Positions 32,742-39,908 of a stretch of 64,000 nt of DNA are shown here, one piece after another. The DNA lies in contig NZ_SZVW01000020.1 of assembly GCF_007655005.1 (NCBI RefSeq), forward strand, positions 124,001 to 188,000, given 5' to 3'. Under the pieces are notes generated by a model. The model ran no database searches. It saw only the letters and a list, made by a program, of their open reading frames with translations, and was not told where the DNA came from. The translations under genes and the position numbers were made by a program. This stretch comes from Streptomyces tibetensis (lineage in GTDB: Bacteria > Actinomycetota > Actinomycetes > Streptomycetales > Streptomycetaceae). Within the stretch, counting starts at the first letter, position 1; each line of letters begins with the position of its first letter.

Positions 32742-33866
32742 AGACCACCTGTCCGTCGAACACCGTGAAATCCACCTGCGCCTGAGTGATCTCGTGCGGG
32801 TCGAGGTTTAGCAGCGGCCGGTCCAGGACGCACAGGTCGGCGGCCCGGCCCGCTTCGAGGGTGCCCTTCCAGTCGTCCGCGAAATCCTGCCAGGCGGCGG
32901 TGGAGGTGTAGGCGCGCAGGGCGTCGGCGAGCGGGACGCACTGCTCGGGACCGCTGGTACGGCCGCTGGCCTTGGACTCGCGCAGCATCATCGCGGCCAC
33001 GCCCTGGCGCCAGTCGGGCTCGGTGATGGGGGCGTCGGAGCCGGCACAGACCCGTACGCCGGCGTCCAGCGCGGAGCGCACCGGCCACTGGTAGGCGGAG
33101 CGTTCCGGGCCGACGAGCTCGTCCATCAGGTCGGAGATGGTCCACTTGATGGCGGGGTTCATGTTGAGGCCGTAGCCGTGCGCGGCGAGCTTGGCCAGGC
33201 TGCCCGGGCTGATGAAGTCGCCGTGGATGACGTAGTGGCGGGCGTCGGGTCGGGGCGCGGCCGTGTTCGCGGCGAGGAAGGCGTCCACCACGAGGTCGAT
33301 GGCCCGGTCGCCGGTGACGTGTACGCCGAGCTGGAAGCCGGCCTCGTGGCCGAGCCTGATCATCTCGCGCAGTTCGTGCACCTGGAGCGCGGGCGTGTCG
33401 CCGTGCACGCACAGGACGCCGTGACCGCCGTCCGGGTACGGCTCGCTCATCCACGCCGTGCGGTTGGGCGGGACGCCGTCGGCGAAGATCTTGACGCCGA
33501 TGGCGCGCAGCAGCCGGGGGTCGGCCGACTCGGGGCGGCGCAGTTCGGCCAGTCCCCGGCGGACGTCCTCGGCGGAGCCGCCCATGGGGGCGGGCAGGAG
33601 CAGGACACTGACGCGGGCCTGGAGTTCGCCGCCGGCGGCGAGGTCGGCGTAGGCGTTCCAGTTGTCGGTGCTCAGGCCGCCGAAGAGGGAGTCCGCGCCG
33701 CCGGGGCCGAGGCCGGGCTCGGTGTAGCTGGTGATGCCACGGGAGTGCAGTTCGCGGATCACGCCCTGGATGGCCCGGCGACGCTGAGCCCGGGTCGGCG
33801 CGGGGAGCTCGGCCTGGACGAGCCGCCCGGCGGCCTCGCGCAGGATGCCGGTCGGCCCGTCGAGGA
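32731..33866 (-). pseudogene. YtcJ-type amidohydrolase, 5'-truncated
   Basis: About 380 residues of an amidohydrolase_3 (YtcJ-like) protein: DGPTGILRE at the broken upstream end, GITSYTEPGLG, VKIFADGVPPNRTAWM, GVHVTGDRAIDLVVDAFL, HYVIHGDFISPGSLAKLAAHG, CAGSDAPITEPDWRQG (metal Asp) and ADLCVLDRPLLNLDPHEI. Full members are about 540 residues and begin with a metal-binding HxH motif; that first ~160-residue part is absent. Upstream of about 33866 the sequence is a P450 on the opposite strand, so no native start or promoter remains. The frame stays open into the antisense of the P450, which is not evidence of coding. Confidence 0.8.
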
Positions 33867-34698
33867 CGTCTCGGCGGACTTCCCCATCAATGTGCTCGCC
33901 CGGCTGCTGAACGTGCCGCCGGAGGACAACCAGAAGCTCATCGACTGGGGCAACCGCATCATCGGCCACACCGACCCCGACTACGCGGACGTCCTGCTGC
34001 ACAGCGAGGAGAGCGAGCGCTACCGCGATCTGCCCTTCCGCTCCCCCGCCTCGCTGGAGGTCTTCGAGTACGGTCGCGAGCTGGCCCGGCAGCGCCGGGG
34101 CGGCGACGGCACCGACCTGGTCTCCCGCCTGGTCAACACCACGCCCCGCGACGGCGTCCCGCTCTCCCCGCAGGACTTCGACAACTACTTCCTGTTGCTG
34201 GTCGTCGCCGGCAACGAGACGACCCGGCACACCATCTCCCACTCGATGCTGGCCCTCATCCAGCACCCCGAGCAGCTGGCCCGCCTCCAGGAGGACCCGT
34301 CTCTGATCCCGGTCGCGGTCGAGGAGTTCCTGCGCTGGGCCTCCCCCGTCTACCACTTCCGCCGCACCGCCACACGCGATGTCGAGCTGGGCGGCAAGCG
34401 GGTGAGGGAGGGCGACAAGGTGGTGATGTGGTTCGCCTCCGGCAACCGCGACGAGGAGGTCTTCGGCAACCCCTACGACTTCGACGTCGCGCGCCGCGAC
34501 AACGACCACGTCACCTTCGGCAAGGGCAGCCCCCACCTGTGCCTGGGCAACCTCCTCGCCCGCACCGAGATCCGCATCATGTTCGAGGAACTGATCCCGC
34601 GCCTGGCGGACATCCGCCTGGCCGGTGCCGTCCCCCGGGTGCGCTCCAACTTCGTCAACGGCATCAAGAAGCTGCCCGTGGAGGTCACCCTCGCCTGA
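33856..34698 (+). pseudogene. Cytochrome P450, 5'-truncated
   Basis: About 280 C-terminal residues of a bacterial class I P450: VEDVSADFPINVLARLLNVPPEDNQ at the broken end, I-helix VAGNETTRH, ExxR region VEEFLRWASPVYHFRRTA, and the haem loop FGKGSPHLCLGNLLAR with the Cys ligand. Full members are about 400-420 residues, so roughly 130 N-terminal residues (helices A-C) are missing. It is joined head-to-head to the truncated amidohydrolase gene with a few bases that fit both. It cannot make a complete enzyme and has no start codon with a ribosome binding site at the junction. Confidence 0.82.
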
Positions 34699-34728
34699 TC
34701 CCCACCGGTCCCTGGCGCGTACCTTCCG

Positions 34729-35328
34729 TCACGCGCCGCGGTCCAGCACGAGCGTGGTGCCCGGCCGCAGCTTCGGCCGTTGCCCCTGCCGATCCTCCGG
34801 CCGGTGGCGAGGTCCCGGGCCGGCCCGAAGCCGTGCCGGGCGGGCAGGGTGTACGTCCGGCCCGTGCTGGTGTTCATGGCGACGAGGTAGTCGCCGTACT
34901 CGCACAGGTAGAAGGGTGCGCGGCCGACCAGCATGGTCTCCACGCCGTCGAAGTGGACGCCGAGCGTGGGGTCGGGGACGTCGTCGGGGACGGGGGCGAG
35001 GCGGTGCGGGAGGCGTAAGCGGTCTCACCCGGGTAGACCTCGTTGCGCCAGCCGATGACGGTTTCGATGCGGCAGATCCGGCAGTGGTCCTCGTCCACGT
35101 CGATGACGCGGAAACTGCCGCGCGCCTTGGTCATCTGGACCATGTGCGTGAGCAGTTCGGGGGCCCCTTCTGGCCCTGGTACCCGCGCGTGACCGACTCG
35201 TACATCATGACCAGCCAGTCGATGACCTCGCCGTAGCTGCCGACGTAACCGAGCTCGCGGGTCAGACCGGCCTTGGTGACCTGGAAGTAGCCGTCGCCGA
35301 GGGGCTTGGTGGGCTTGCCGCACGGCAC
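34729..35328 (-). pseudogene. Unidentified protein gene, multiply frameshifted with internal deletion
   Basis: Coding-like pieces on the minus strand change frame at least three times. The first, 35328 to about 35170, contains DGYFQVTKAGLTRELGYVGS and VIDWLVMMYESVTRG. A second frame, about 35165 to 35010, contains ELLTHMVQMTKARGSFRVIDV, RIETVIGWRNEVYPG and YASRTA. A third, about 35008 to 34780, contains DPTLGVHFDGVETMLVGRAP, YLCEYGDYLVAMNTS and TYTLPARHGFGPARDL. The last, ending at 34729, gives LRPGTTLVLDRGA. An abrupt jump between the second and third suggests a lost middle. It looks like a large, perhaps polysaccharide-active protein, but I do not recognise the family and assign no function. 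Confidence 0.65.
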
Positions 35329-35477
35329 GGCAGCCGCGCCCGGGAGTCGGACGCGAGGCCGCGCACGTGCGAACCATCGTCACCATCGGCATAGGCGCCC
35401 TCGCCCTCACCTTCGCCTTCACCTCCGGCACGGTCCACGCCCCCGTCGCCCTCGGCTTCAGGCCGCGCACCTGCCGG

Positions 35478-35840
35478 TCACCTCCCCCGAGCAGCCCTCC
35501 GCCTCCATGCTCCGAGACGGCGGCGCACCCCGCTCCGGCGGCCGGGGCGCCGCGCTCGCCCGGCACCGCCCGCAGTGTCCCGGGCGGGACGCCAGAGGTC
35601 GCCGGGGGCCGCGGCGGGGCTTTGCGCCTGAGCCTGGGCCTGGATCTCGTAGTGGGCGTCGTGGGCCGTCACCCGGAAGGCCTCTTCGTACGAGGCCATG
35701 GCCGCGCGGAACCCGGAGCCGGCGAGGCCCCGGCGCCGGATCACGGACGCAAGCCAGGCGAAGAGGCCCATGACGACCGCCAGAGCGCCCGCGACGATCA
35801 GAAAGGGCACCAGCTGCCCCGCCCACACGGTGTACCTCAT
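35478..35840 (-). CDS. Small membrane protein of unknown function
   Basis: A 120-residue protein: an N-terminal hydrophobic segment (AGQLVPFLIVAGALAVVMGLF, about 7-28), a basic patch RRRGLAG, then a conserved-looking soluble part FRAAMASYEEAFRVTAHDAHYEIQAQ and a low-complexity Arg/Gly tail from about residue 78. The first 78 residues resemble a Streptomyces family of small membrane proteins known to me only as hypothetical. The tail may reflect a frameshift near 35600. It is 62 bases downstream of the DUF4396 gene on the same strand and may share its copper-type control. Confidence 0.6.
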   Translation of the reverse strand: MRYTVWAGQLVPFLIVAGALAVVMGLFAWLASVIRRRGLAGSGFRAAMASYEEAFRVTAHDAHYEIQAQAQAQSPAAAPGDLWRPARDTAGGAGRARRPGRRSGVRRRLGAWRRRAARGR

Positions 35841-35902
35841 GCCCGGACAACGGCCTGCGGCTCCGGCCGGTTCCCGCGGCGGACAGCCGCGGTGACGTCG
35901 CG

Positions 35903-36379
35903 TCAGTGGTGGGCGTGGACCACGGCGTGGCCCCGGCCGCGGCCGATCATCCACCGGTTGACCGGGGTGGTGATCAGGAAGGCGACGGCGAAACCGCCGA
36001 GGAGCGCGCCCCAGAAGAGGCCCTCCGACAGCTGGGCGTCCATCGCGCCCGGCGTGAGCGCGACGATCGCGTTGTCCACGAGCTCCATGACCGCGATGGA
36101 GACCGTGTCCGCGGCGAGGGCGACCCGGATCGCGGCCTTGAGGCTGAGGCCGGCCCGCAGGACCGCGAACAGGGTGAACGAGTAACCGAACAGGAACGCG
36201 AGCCCGATCGCCACCACCATGGTGGGCGCGTTGCCCCACCCCAGCGCCGTGCCGATCACCATGCCGAGGATCTCGCCGACGGCACACCCGGTCAGACAGT
36301 GCAGCGTCGCCTTCACGGCGGTCCCCCAGGACGCGGTCCCGTGCGATTGCTTCTCAGGTTCGTGCGTGGCGTGGTCCAT
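35903..36379 (-). CDS. DUF4396 membrane protein
   Basis: A 158-residue integral membrane protein with four hydrophobic segments. It has the family start SWGTAVKATLHCLTGCAVGEILGMVIG (Cys and His residues in the first helix could bind a metal), then GNAPTMVVAIGLAFLFGYSFTL, SIAVMELVDNAIV and LSEGLFWGALLGG. The start ATG at 36379 is six bases after a TATGAT -10 element and lacks a Shine-Dalgarno sequence, so it is probably leaderless. A CsoR-type operator overlaps that promoter. Metal transport or copper tolerance is an inference from this operator and the Cys/His residues; the molecular role of DUF4396 is not known to me. Confidence 0.8.
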   Translation of the reverse strand: MDHATHEPEKQSHGTASWGTAVKATLHCLTGCAVGEILGMVIGTALGWGNAPTMVVAIGLAFLFGYSFTLFAVLRAGLSLKAAIRVALAADTVSIAVMELVDNAIVALTPGAMDAQLSEGLFWGALLGGFAVAFLITTPVNRWMIGRGRGHAVVHAHH

Positions 36380-36385
36380 GCCGGG

Positions 36386-36408
36386 ATCATATACCCCTGG
36401 GGGGTATA
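36386..36408 (-). promoter_or_regulatory. CsoR-type operator overlapping a leaderless promoter
   Basis: TATACCCCTGGGGGGTATA (36390-36408) is the G-tract palindrome (TACCCC...GGGGTA) bound by CsoR/RcnR-family metal sensors. It overlaps the -10 element TATGAT (minus strand, 36391-36386), which lies six bases from the DUF4396 start codon. Binding there would block transcription until copper or a related signal is present. No csoR gene is in the window. Confidence 0.75.
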
Positions 36409-36493
36409 TTGGGGAGAGGTCGGCACCCGCTCGTGGCGCGGGTACCACCGGGCGGTGGAGCACCGCCCGCGCGGGGTGGTCGGATGATCGACT

Positions 36494-36499
36494 TAGAGT
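36494..36499 (+). promoter_or_regulatory. -10 element of a leaderless promoter for the SDR gene
   Basis: TAGAGT ends seven bases before the ATG at 36507, and no Shine-Dalgarno sequence is present. That spacing puts the transcription start at the start codon. Confidence 0.45.
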
Positions 36500-36506
36500 G
36501 GTCGTC

Positions 36507-37340
36507 ATGACGACGCACCCCACCCCGCCCACGGAGCCGAGCGAGGCGACTGCGTCGTCCCGCTCGGCCCGCGCCTACCTCTGCGAACTGTTCTCACTGG
36601 AGGGCCGGGTCGCGATCGTCACCGGCGGCAGTTCCGGCATCGGCCGCGGCATCACCGACGCCCTCGCCCGCGCCGGGGCGAGCGTGGTGGTCGTGGCCCG
36701 TGGCGAGGCCCGGCTGGCCGCGACAGCCGAGGAGTTGACGGCTCTCGGCTGCCGTGTCGGGTGGGTCGGCGCGGACCTGAGCACCCGCGAGGGGGTGCGG
36801 ACGGCCGCCGAGCGGGCGGTCGAGGTGTTCGGGGAGCCCGACATCCTCGTCAACAGCGCGGGAATCAACCTGCGTCCGCCGATGGACGAACTCGGCGAGG
36901 ACGTCTGGGACGCCACGATGGCCGTCAACCTGGAGGCGCCGTTCCTGCTGGGGCAGCGCTTCGGCCCCAAAATGGCGGAGCGCGGATACGGGCGGATCAT
37001 CCACATCAGCTCGCAGCAGGCGCACCGCGCGTTCGTCCACAGCGGCGCCTACGGCGCCTCCAAGGGCGGACTGGAGGCGCTGGCGCGTTCCCAGGCCGAG
37101 GCGTGGTCACCGCGCGGGGTCACCTGCAATCTGCTCGTGCCGGGCTTCGTCATGACACCGCTGAACGCGCGCCTGTCGTCGGACCCGGAGAAGGTGGCCG
37201 CCCTCGCCGCCCGCACGATGATCGGGCGCAACGGGCTCGCCGAGGACTTCGCGGGCGCGGCGGTCTTCCTGGCGAGCGCGGCGTCCGCCTACGTCACCGG
37301 GCAGTCGCTGTTCGTCGACGGCGGACTCTCCGTCCACTGA
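36507..37340 (+). CDS. Short-chain dehydrogenase/reductase, gluconate 5-dehydrogenase-like
   Basis: A 277-residue classical SDR: coenzyme motif TGGSSGIGRG at about 40-49, NSAGIN, catalytic Ser in HISSQQAHR and YGASK (Tyr/Lys pair), and a C-terminal TGQSLFVDGGLSV. The EGRVAIVTGG start and VPGFVMTPLN loop resemble gluconate 5-dehydrogenase and 3-oxoacyl reductase relatives; the substrate cannot be set from sequence. The ATG at 36507 appears leaderless. It is divergent from the DUF4396 gene with 127 bases between them. Confidence 0.85.
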   Translation: MTTHPTPPTEPSEATASSRSARAYLCELFSLEGRVAIVTGGSSGIGRGITDALARAGASVVVVARGEARLAATAEELTALGCRVGWVGADLSTREGVRTAAERAVEVFGEPDILVNSAGINLRPPMDELGEDVWDATMAVNLEAPFLLGQRFGPKMAERGYGRIIHISSQQAHRAFVHSGAYGASKGGLEALARSQAEAWSPRGVTCNLLVPGFVMTPLNARLSSDPEKVAALAARTMIGRNGLAEDFAGAAVFLASAASAYVTGQSLFVDGGLSVH

Positions 37341-37449
37341 GCCTCCCTCCGCGTCCGCCGGGTCCCCCGAACGGACAGCGGCCGACGGGCGATGCCCGGT
37401 CCCCGGTGTCACGCTGGGCACACAGAACCCGCGGAAGGGAAGCATCGCC

Positions 37450-38247
37450 ATGATCACAACGGAGTACGTCCCCGGTTCCCCCTGCTGGCTCGACCTGGGC
37501 GCTCCGGACGTCCGGGCCGCCGCCGGCTTCTACGGCGCCGTCCTCGGGTGGGACTACGAGCCCATGGGTGAGAGCGAGGACTTCGAGGGCGGGATGTTCA
37601 AGAAGGACGGCAAGATCGTCGGCGGGCTCGGCAAGCTCACCGAGGAGGGCGCACGCCCGGCCTGGATGCTCTACTACAGCGTCTCCGACGCGGACGCCAC
37701 GACGGAGGCCGTGCAACAGGCGGGCGGCACCGTACGGGTCGCGCCGATGGGCCTCGACGACTGGGGCCGGATGGCGCAGTACAGCGACCCGCTCGGGGGC
37801 CAGTTCGCCGTCTGGGAGCCGGGCACGAACAAGGGCGTGGAGCTGGTGGACCAGCCGGGCTCGCTGTCGTGGACCGAGCTGTACACGACCGACGCCGGGG
37901 CCGCGCGGGAGTTCTACGGCTCCCTCTTCGACTGGCAGTTCAGTGACATGCCGCTGCCGGGCGGCGGGGGCACGTACACGCTGATCACCCCCTCGGGGCT
38001 CTCCGAGGACCGGATGCACGGCGGGCTCATGCAGCTCGGCAAGGAGGACCTGGCGCTGACGGGCGGGCGGCCGTACTGGCATCCGGTCTTCGCCGTCGAC
38101 GACTGCGACGCCGCGGTCGCCCAGGTCACCGCGAACGGCGGCAGTGTGCAGATGGGGCCGGCGGACATGGAGGGCGTCGGCCGGCTCGCCGTCTGCCTCG
38201 ACCCGGCGAACGCGGACTTCGTGGTGCTCGCCCCGTCCGAGGCCTGA
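37450..38247 (+). CDS. Two-domain VOC (glyoxalase-like) protein
   Basis: A 265-residue protein made of two vicinal-oxygen-chelate modules. The first (about 8-122) starts SPCWLDLGAPDVRAAAGFYGAVLGWDYE and ends DPLGGQFAVWEPG; the second (about 132-260) starts SLSWTELYTTDAGAAREFYGSLFDW and ends CLDPANADFVVLAPSE. It matches the actinobacterial CFP30B-like group annotated as hydroxylases or glyoxalases. The metal-ligand positions are only partly conserved, so it could be a binding rather than an enzymatic protein. GGAAGGGAAG precedes the ATG. Confidence 0.85.
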   Translation: MITTEYVPGSPCWLDLGAPDVRAAAGFYGAVLGWDYEPMGESEDFEGGMFKKDGKIVGGLGKLTEEGARPAWMLYYSVSDADATTEAVQQAGGTVRVAPMGLDDWGRMAQYSDPLGGQFAVWEPGTNKGVELVDQPGSLSWTELYTTDAGAAREFYGSLFDWQFSDMPLPGGGGTYTLITPSGLSEDRMHGGLMQLGKEDLALTGGRPYWHPVFAVDDCDAAVAQVTANGGSVQMGPADMEGVGRLAVCLDPANADFVVLAPSEA

Positions 38248-38308
38248 CCCGGGACGCGAGCGCCCGGCCCGGGTCCCCGCGGGCCGGGCGCTCGCCGCCG
38301 ATGCCCCG

Positions 38309-38450
38309 ATCACCCGCACCGCAGATCACCACCCGGACCGCAGCTCACGACCGGCACCGCAGGTCACCACCCGGACCGCAGCTCACAACCCGCACCGCAG
38401 ATCATCACCCGGGCCGCACCTCACGACCGGCGCCGCAGGTCACCACCAGC
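38309..38450. repeat. 19-bp imperfect tandem repeat, about seven units
   Basis: The core CCGCAG followed by (A/C/G)TCA(C/T)(C/G/A)ACCCG recurs every 19 bases from 38319 to about 38437. Alternate units read like CCGCAGCTCACGACCGGCA and CCGCAGATCACCACCCGGA. It fills the space between the convergent VOC and carbonic anhydrase genes and ends over the latter's stop codon. Confidence 0.88.
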
Positions 38451-39152
38451 GGTGCCGGTCCCCGGCGATGCGCCGGTCGCCGAGCGGCTGGACCTCGCGG
38501 GCGTTGCCCCCGGGAAAGAGGCTCGGGTAGTGCTCCAGCGCGGCGGCGGAGGCCTGCACGGGATGGGTCAGCACCGTCCAGCGCACCCCGGTGGTGTAGG
38601 GGCAGGTGGTGGTGGAGCCCAGGTAGCGATAGGACTCGGTGCAGGACGGCAGCAGCGCGTCGAGCTCCACGCCGGGCACGTCCCAGGGGTCCTCCCGGCG
38701 GCGGGCGGAGTGCAGGAGCCGGTCCAGGGAGTCGTCGGCCTCGCCGGGATGCACGAAGGCACCGCGTACTCCTTCGCGCCCTTCCCGGCCGCGCCCTCGG
38801 CCGTCCGTACGTACTTCAGGTGCTGCTCCAAGGGGAAGCCCACCCCGCCCACGGTGTGCTCGGACGGGGTGTGCCAGTGGATCTGCTCCAGCCGGTGGAC
38901 GGCGCCGCCGACACTCATCAGGCACTCCTGCCCGGGCGGCGGCTCGGCCGCCACTGTGCCCTCCTCGGGCCGGTCGCAGTCGGGCCGGTGCCGCCCCGGA
39001 CGCTCGAAGCGCAGGCGCAGGGTGAGCCGTGCCGGGTGGTGCAGGCGCAACGGAGGCAGGGCCGAGACGTCGGTGGCGGACGGCCGGATGTCGACCGGAC
39101 TCTGCGAGCGCGGCGCGGTGCCGGAGGGCTGCTCGGAGGGGGCGAGGGACAC
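38440..39152 (-). pseudogene. Alpha-carbonic anhydrase, frameshifted
   Basis: The upstream part (GTG at 39152) reads SQSPVDIRPSATDVSALPPL, then EQIHWHTPSEHTVGGVGFPLEQHLKYV. That keeps the alpha-carbonic anhydrase Zn-ligand His pair (HWH) and the third ligand (HL). Near 38760-38766 the frame changes: GAFVHPGEADDSLDRLL, DALLPSCTESYRYLGSTTTC and TGVRWTVLTHP continue in another frame to a stop at 38440. Restoring one base would give a protein of about 237 residues. An intact enzyme would hydrate CO2. I see no signal peptide, unlike most bacterial members, so the 5' end may also be altered. A sequencing error is possible. Confidence 0.78.
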
Positions 39153-39336
39153 GGGCGAACCCTTCGGTGGCGGACGGGCTGCCGGGCGGGCAGCGGTCAC
39201 CGCGGACCTTCCCTCCACCACGCCGGGAACGCCGCGGATCACCCGTACTGCTGAACACCCGTATCCACCGCCTTGACGACCGCCCCGCGGCAGCAGCGGG
39301 CAGTGGGCCCCCGGCCACCGCCGAAACCTTCTTGCA

Positions 39337-39342
39337 TATGAT
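39337..39342 (+). promoter_or_regulatory. -10 element of a leaderless promoter for the GNAT gene
   Basis: TATGAT, one base from the TATAAT consensus, ends six bases before the ATG at 39349. No Shine-Dalgarno sequence is present. Confidence 0.55.
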
Positions 39343-39348
39343 GCGCAA

Positions 39349-39885
39349 ATGCGTAAGTACAGCATCAGGGAAGCCGCGACGGCCGACATCGACGGAGCCC
39401 GGGCGGTGATGCTCGACGCCGTGTACCGCGACTTCGGCACGGGCTACGTACCGCGCTGGCACGCCGACATCATCGATCCGGTGCCGTTCTACGTCACGCC
39501 ACCCCGGCACACCCTCCTGGTCGCCGTGGACGAGCGCGACGGGACGGTGGCGGCCACGGCGGCACTGGACGCACGCGGACCGGCCCACCCGCCGAACCCT
39601 CGCTGGCTGGCCGAGCGGTTCCCCTCGGGCGAGACGGCACAGCTCCGGCGGGTGTACGTGCGCCCCGAGCACCGGCGGCGCGGGCTCGCCCGGCAACTGG
39701 TGGACGGCCTGCTGGAGTTCGCCCGGGCCGACGGCGGTTACCGGTCCGCCTACCTGCACACCTATCCGCACTCCCCCGGCGCGATGGGTTTGTGGAAGGC
39801 GCTAGGCAAGGTGCTGTGCGACGAGCGCGAGGAGGTGCCGGGCGGAGGCAGCGGCGTCGTGCACTTCGAGATACCGCTCGCTTAA
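39349..39885 (+). CDS. GNAT-family N-acetyltransferase
   Basis: A 178-residue acetyltransferase. The acetyl-CoA motif A is clear at about 100-120 (QLRRVYVRPEHRRRGLARQLVDGL), preceded by a beta strand with TLLVAVDERDGTVAATAAL and followed by SAYLHTYPHSPGAMGLWKALG. The substrate is unknown. It has a leaderless-type promoter. Its stop codon is only a few bases from a Zur-like box controlling the next cluster, so it is a separate unit. Confidence 0.85.
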   Translation: MRKYSIREAATADIDGARAVMLDAVYRDFGTGYVPRWHADIIDPVPFYVTPPRHTLLVAVDERDGTVAATAALDARGPAHPPNPRWLAERFPSGETAQLRRVYVRPEHRRRGLARQLVDGLLEFARADGGYRSAYLHTYPHSPGAMGLWKALGKVLCDEREEVPGGGSGVVHFEIPLA

Positions 39886-39900
39886 CGAAAATGGTATTCA
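39886..39900 (+). promoter_or_regulatory. Zur-like box before the binding-protein/permease/MFS cluster
   Basis: CGAAAATGGTATTCA agrees with TGAAAATGATTTTCA at 12 of 15 positions. It ends eight bases before the ATG at 39909, over the place where the promoter and start site must lie. The adjacent AT-rich TATACATTATG is unusual in this GC-rich DNA and probably contains the -10 region. The placement predicts repression when zinc is plentiful. Confidence 0.6.
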
Positions 39901-39908
39901 TATACATT

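Noticed and set aside
33178..33855. Plus-strand open frame joined in frame to the P450 remnant
   Set aside because: This part is the antisense of the truncated amidohydrolase. The open frame across the junction is fortuitous and is not a fusion protein.
35367..35480. Short plus-strand peptide starting MRTIVTIGIGALALTFAF that looks like a signal sequence
   Set aside because: It is followed only by unstructured low-complexity sequence overlapping the opposite gene, and has no ribosome binding site; at best it is the remnant of an exported protein's start.
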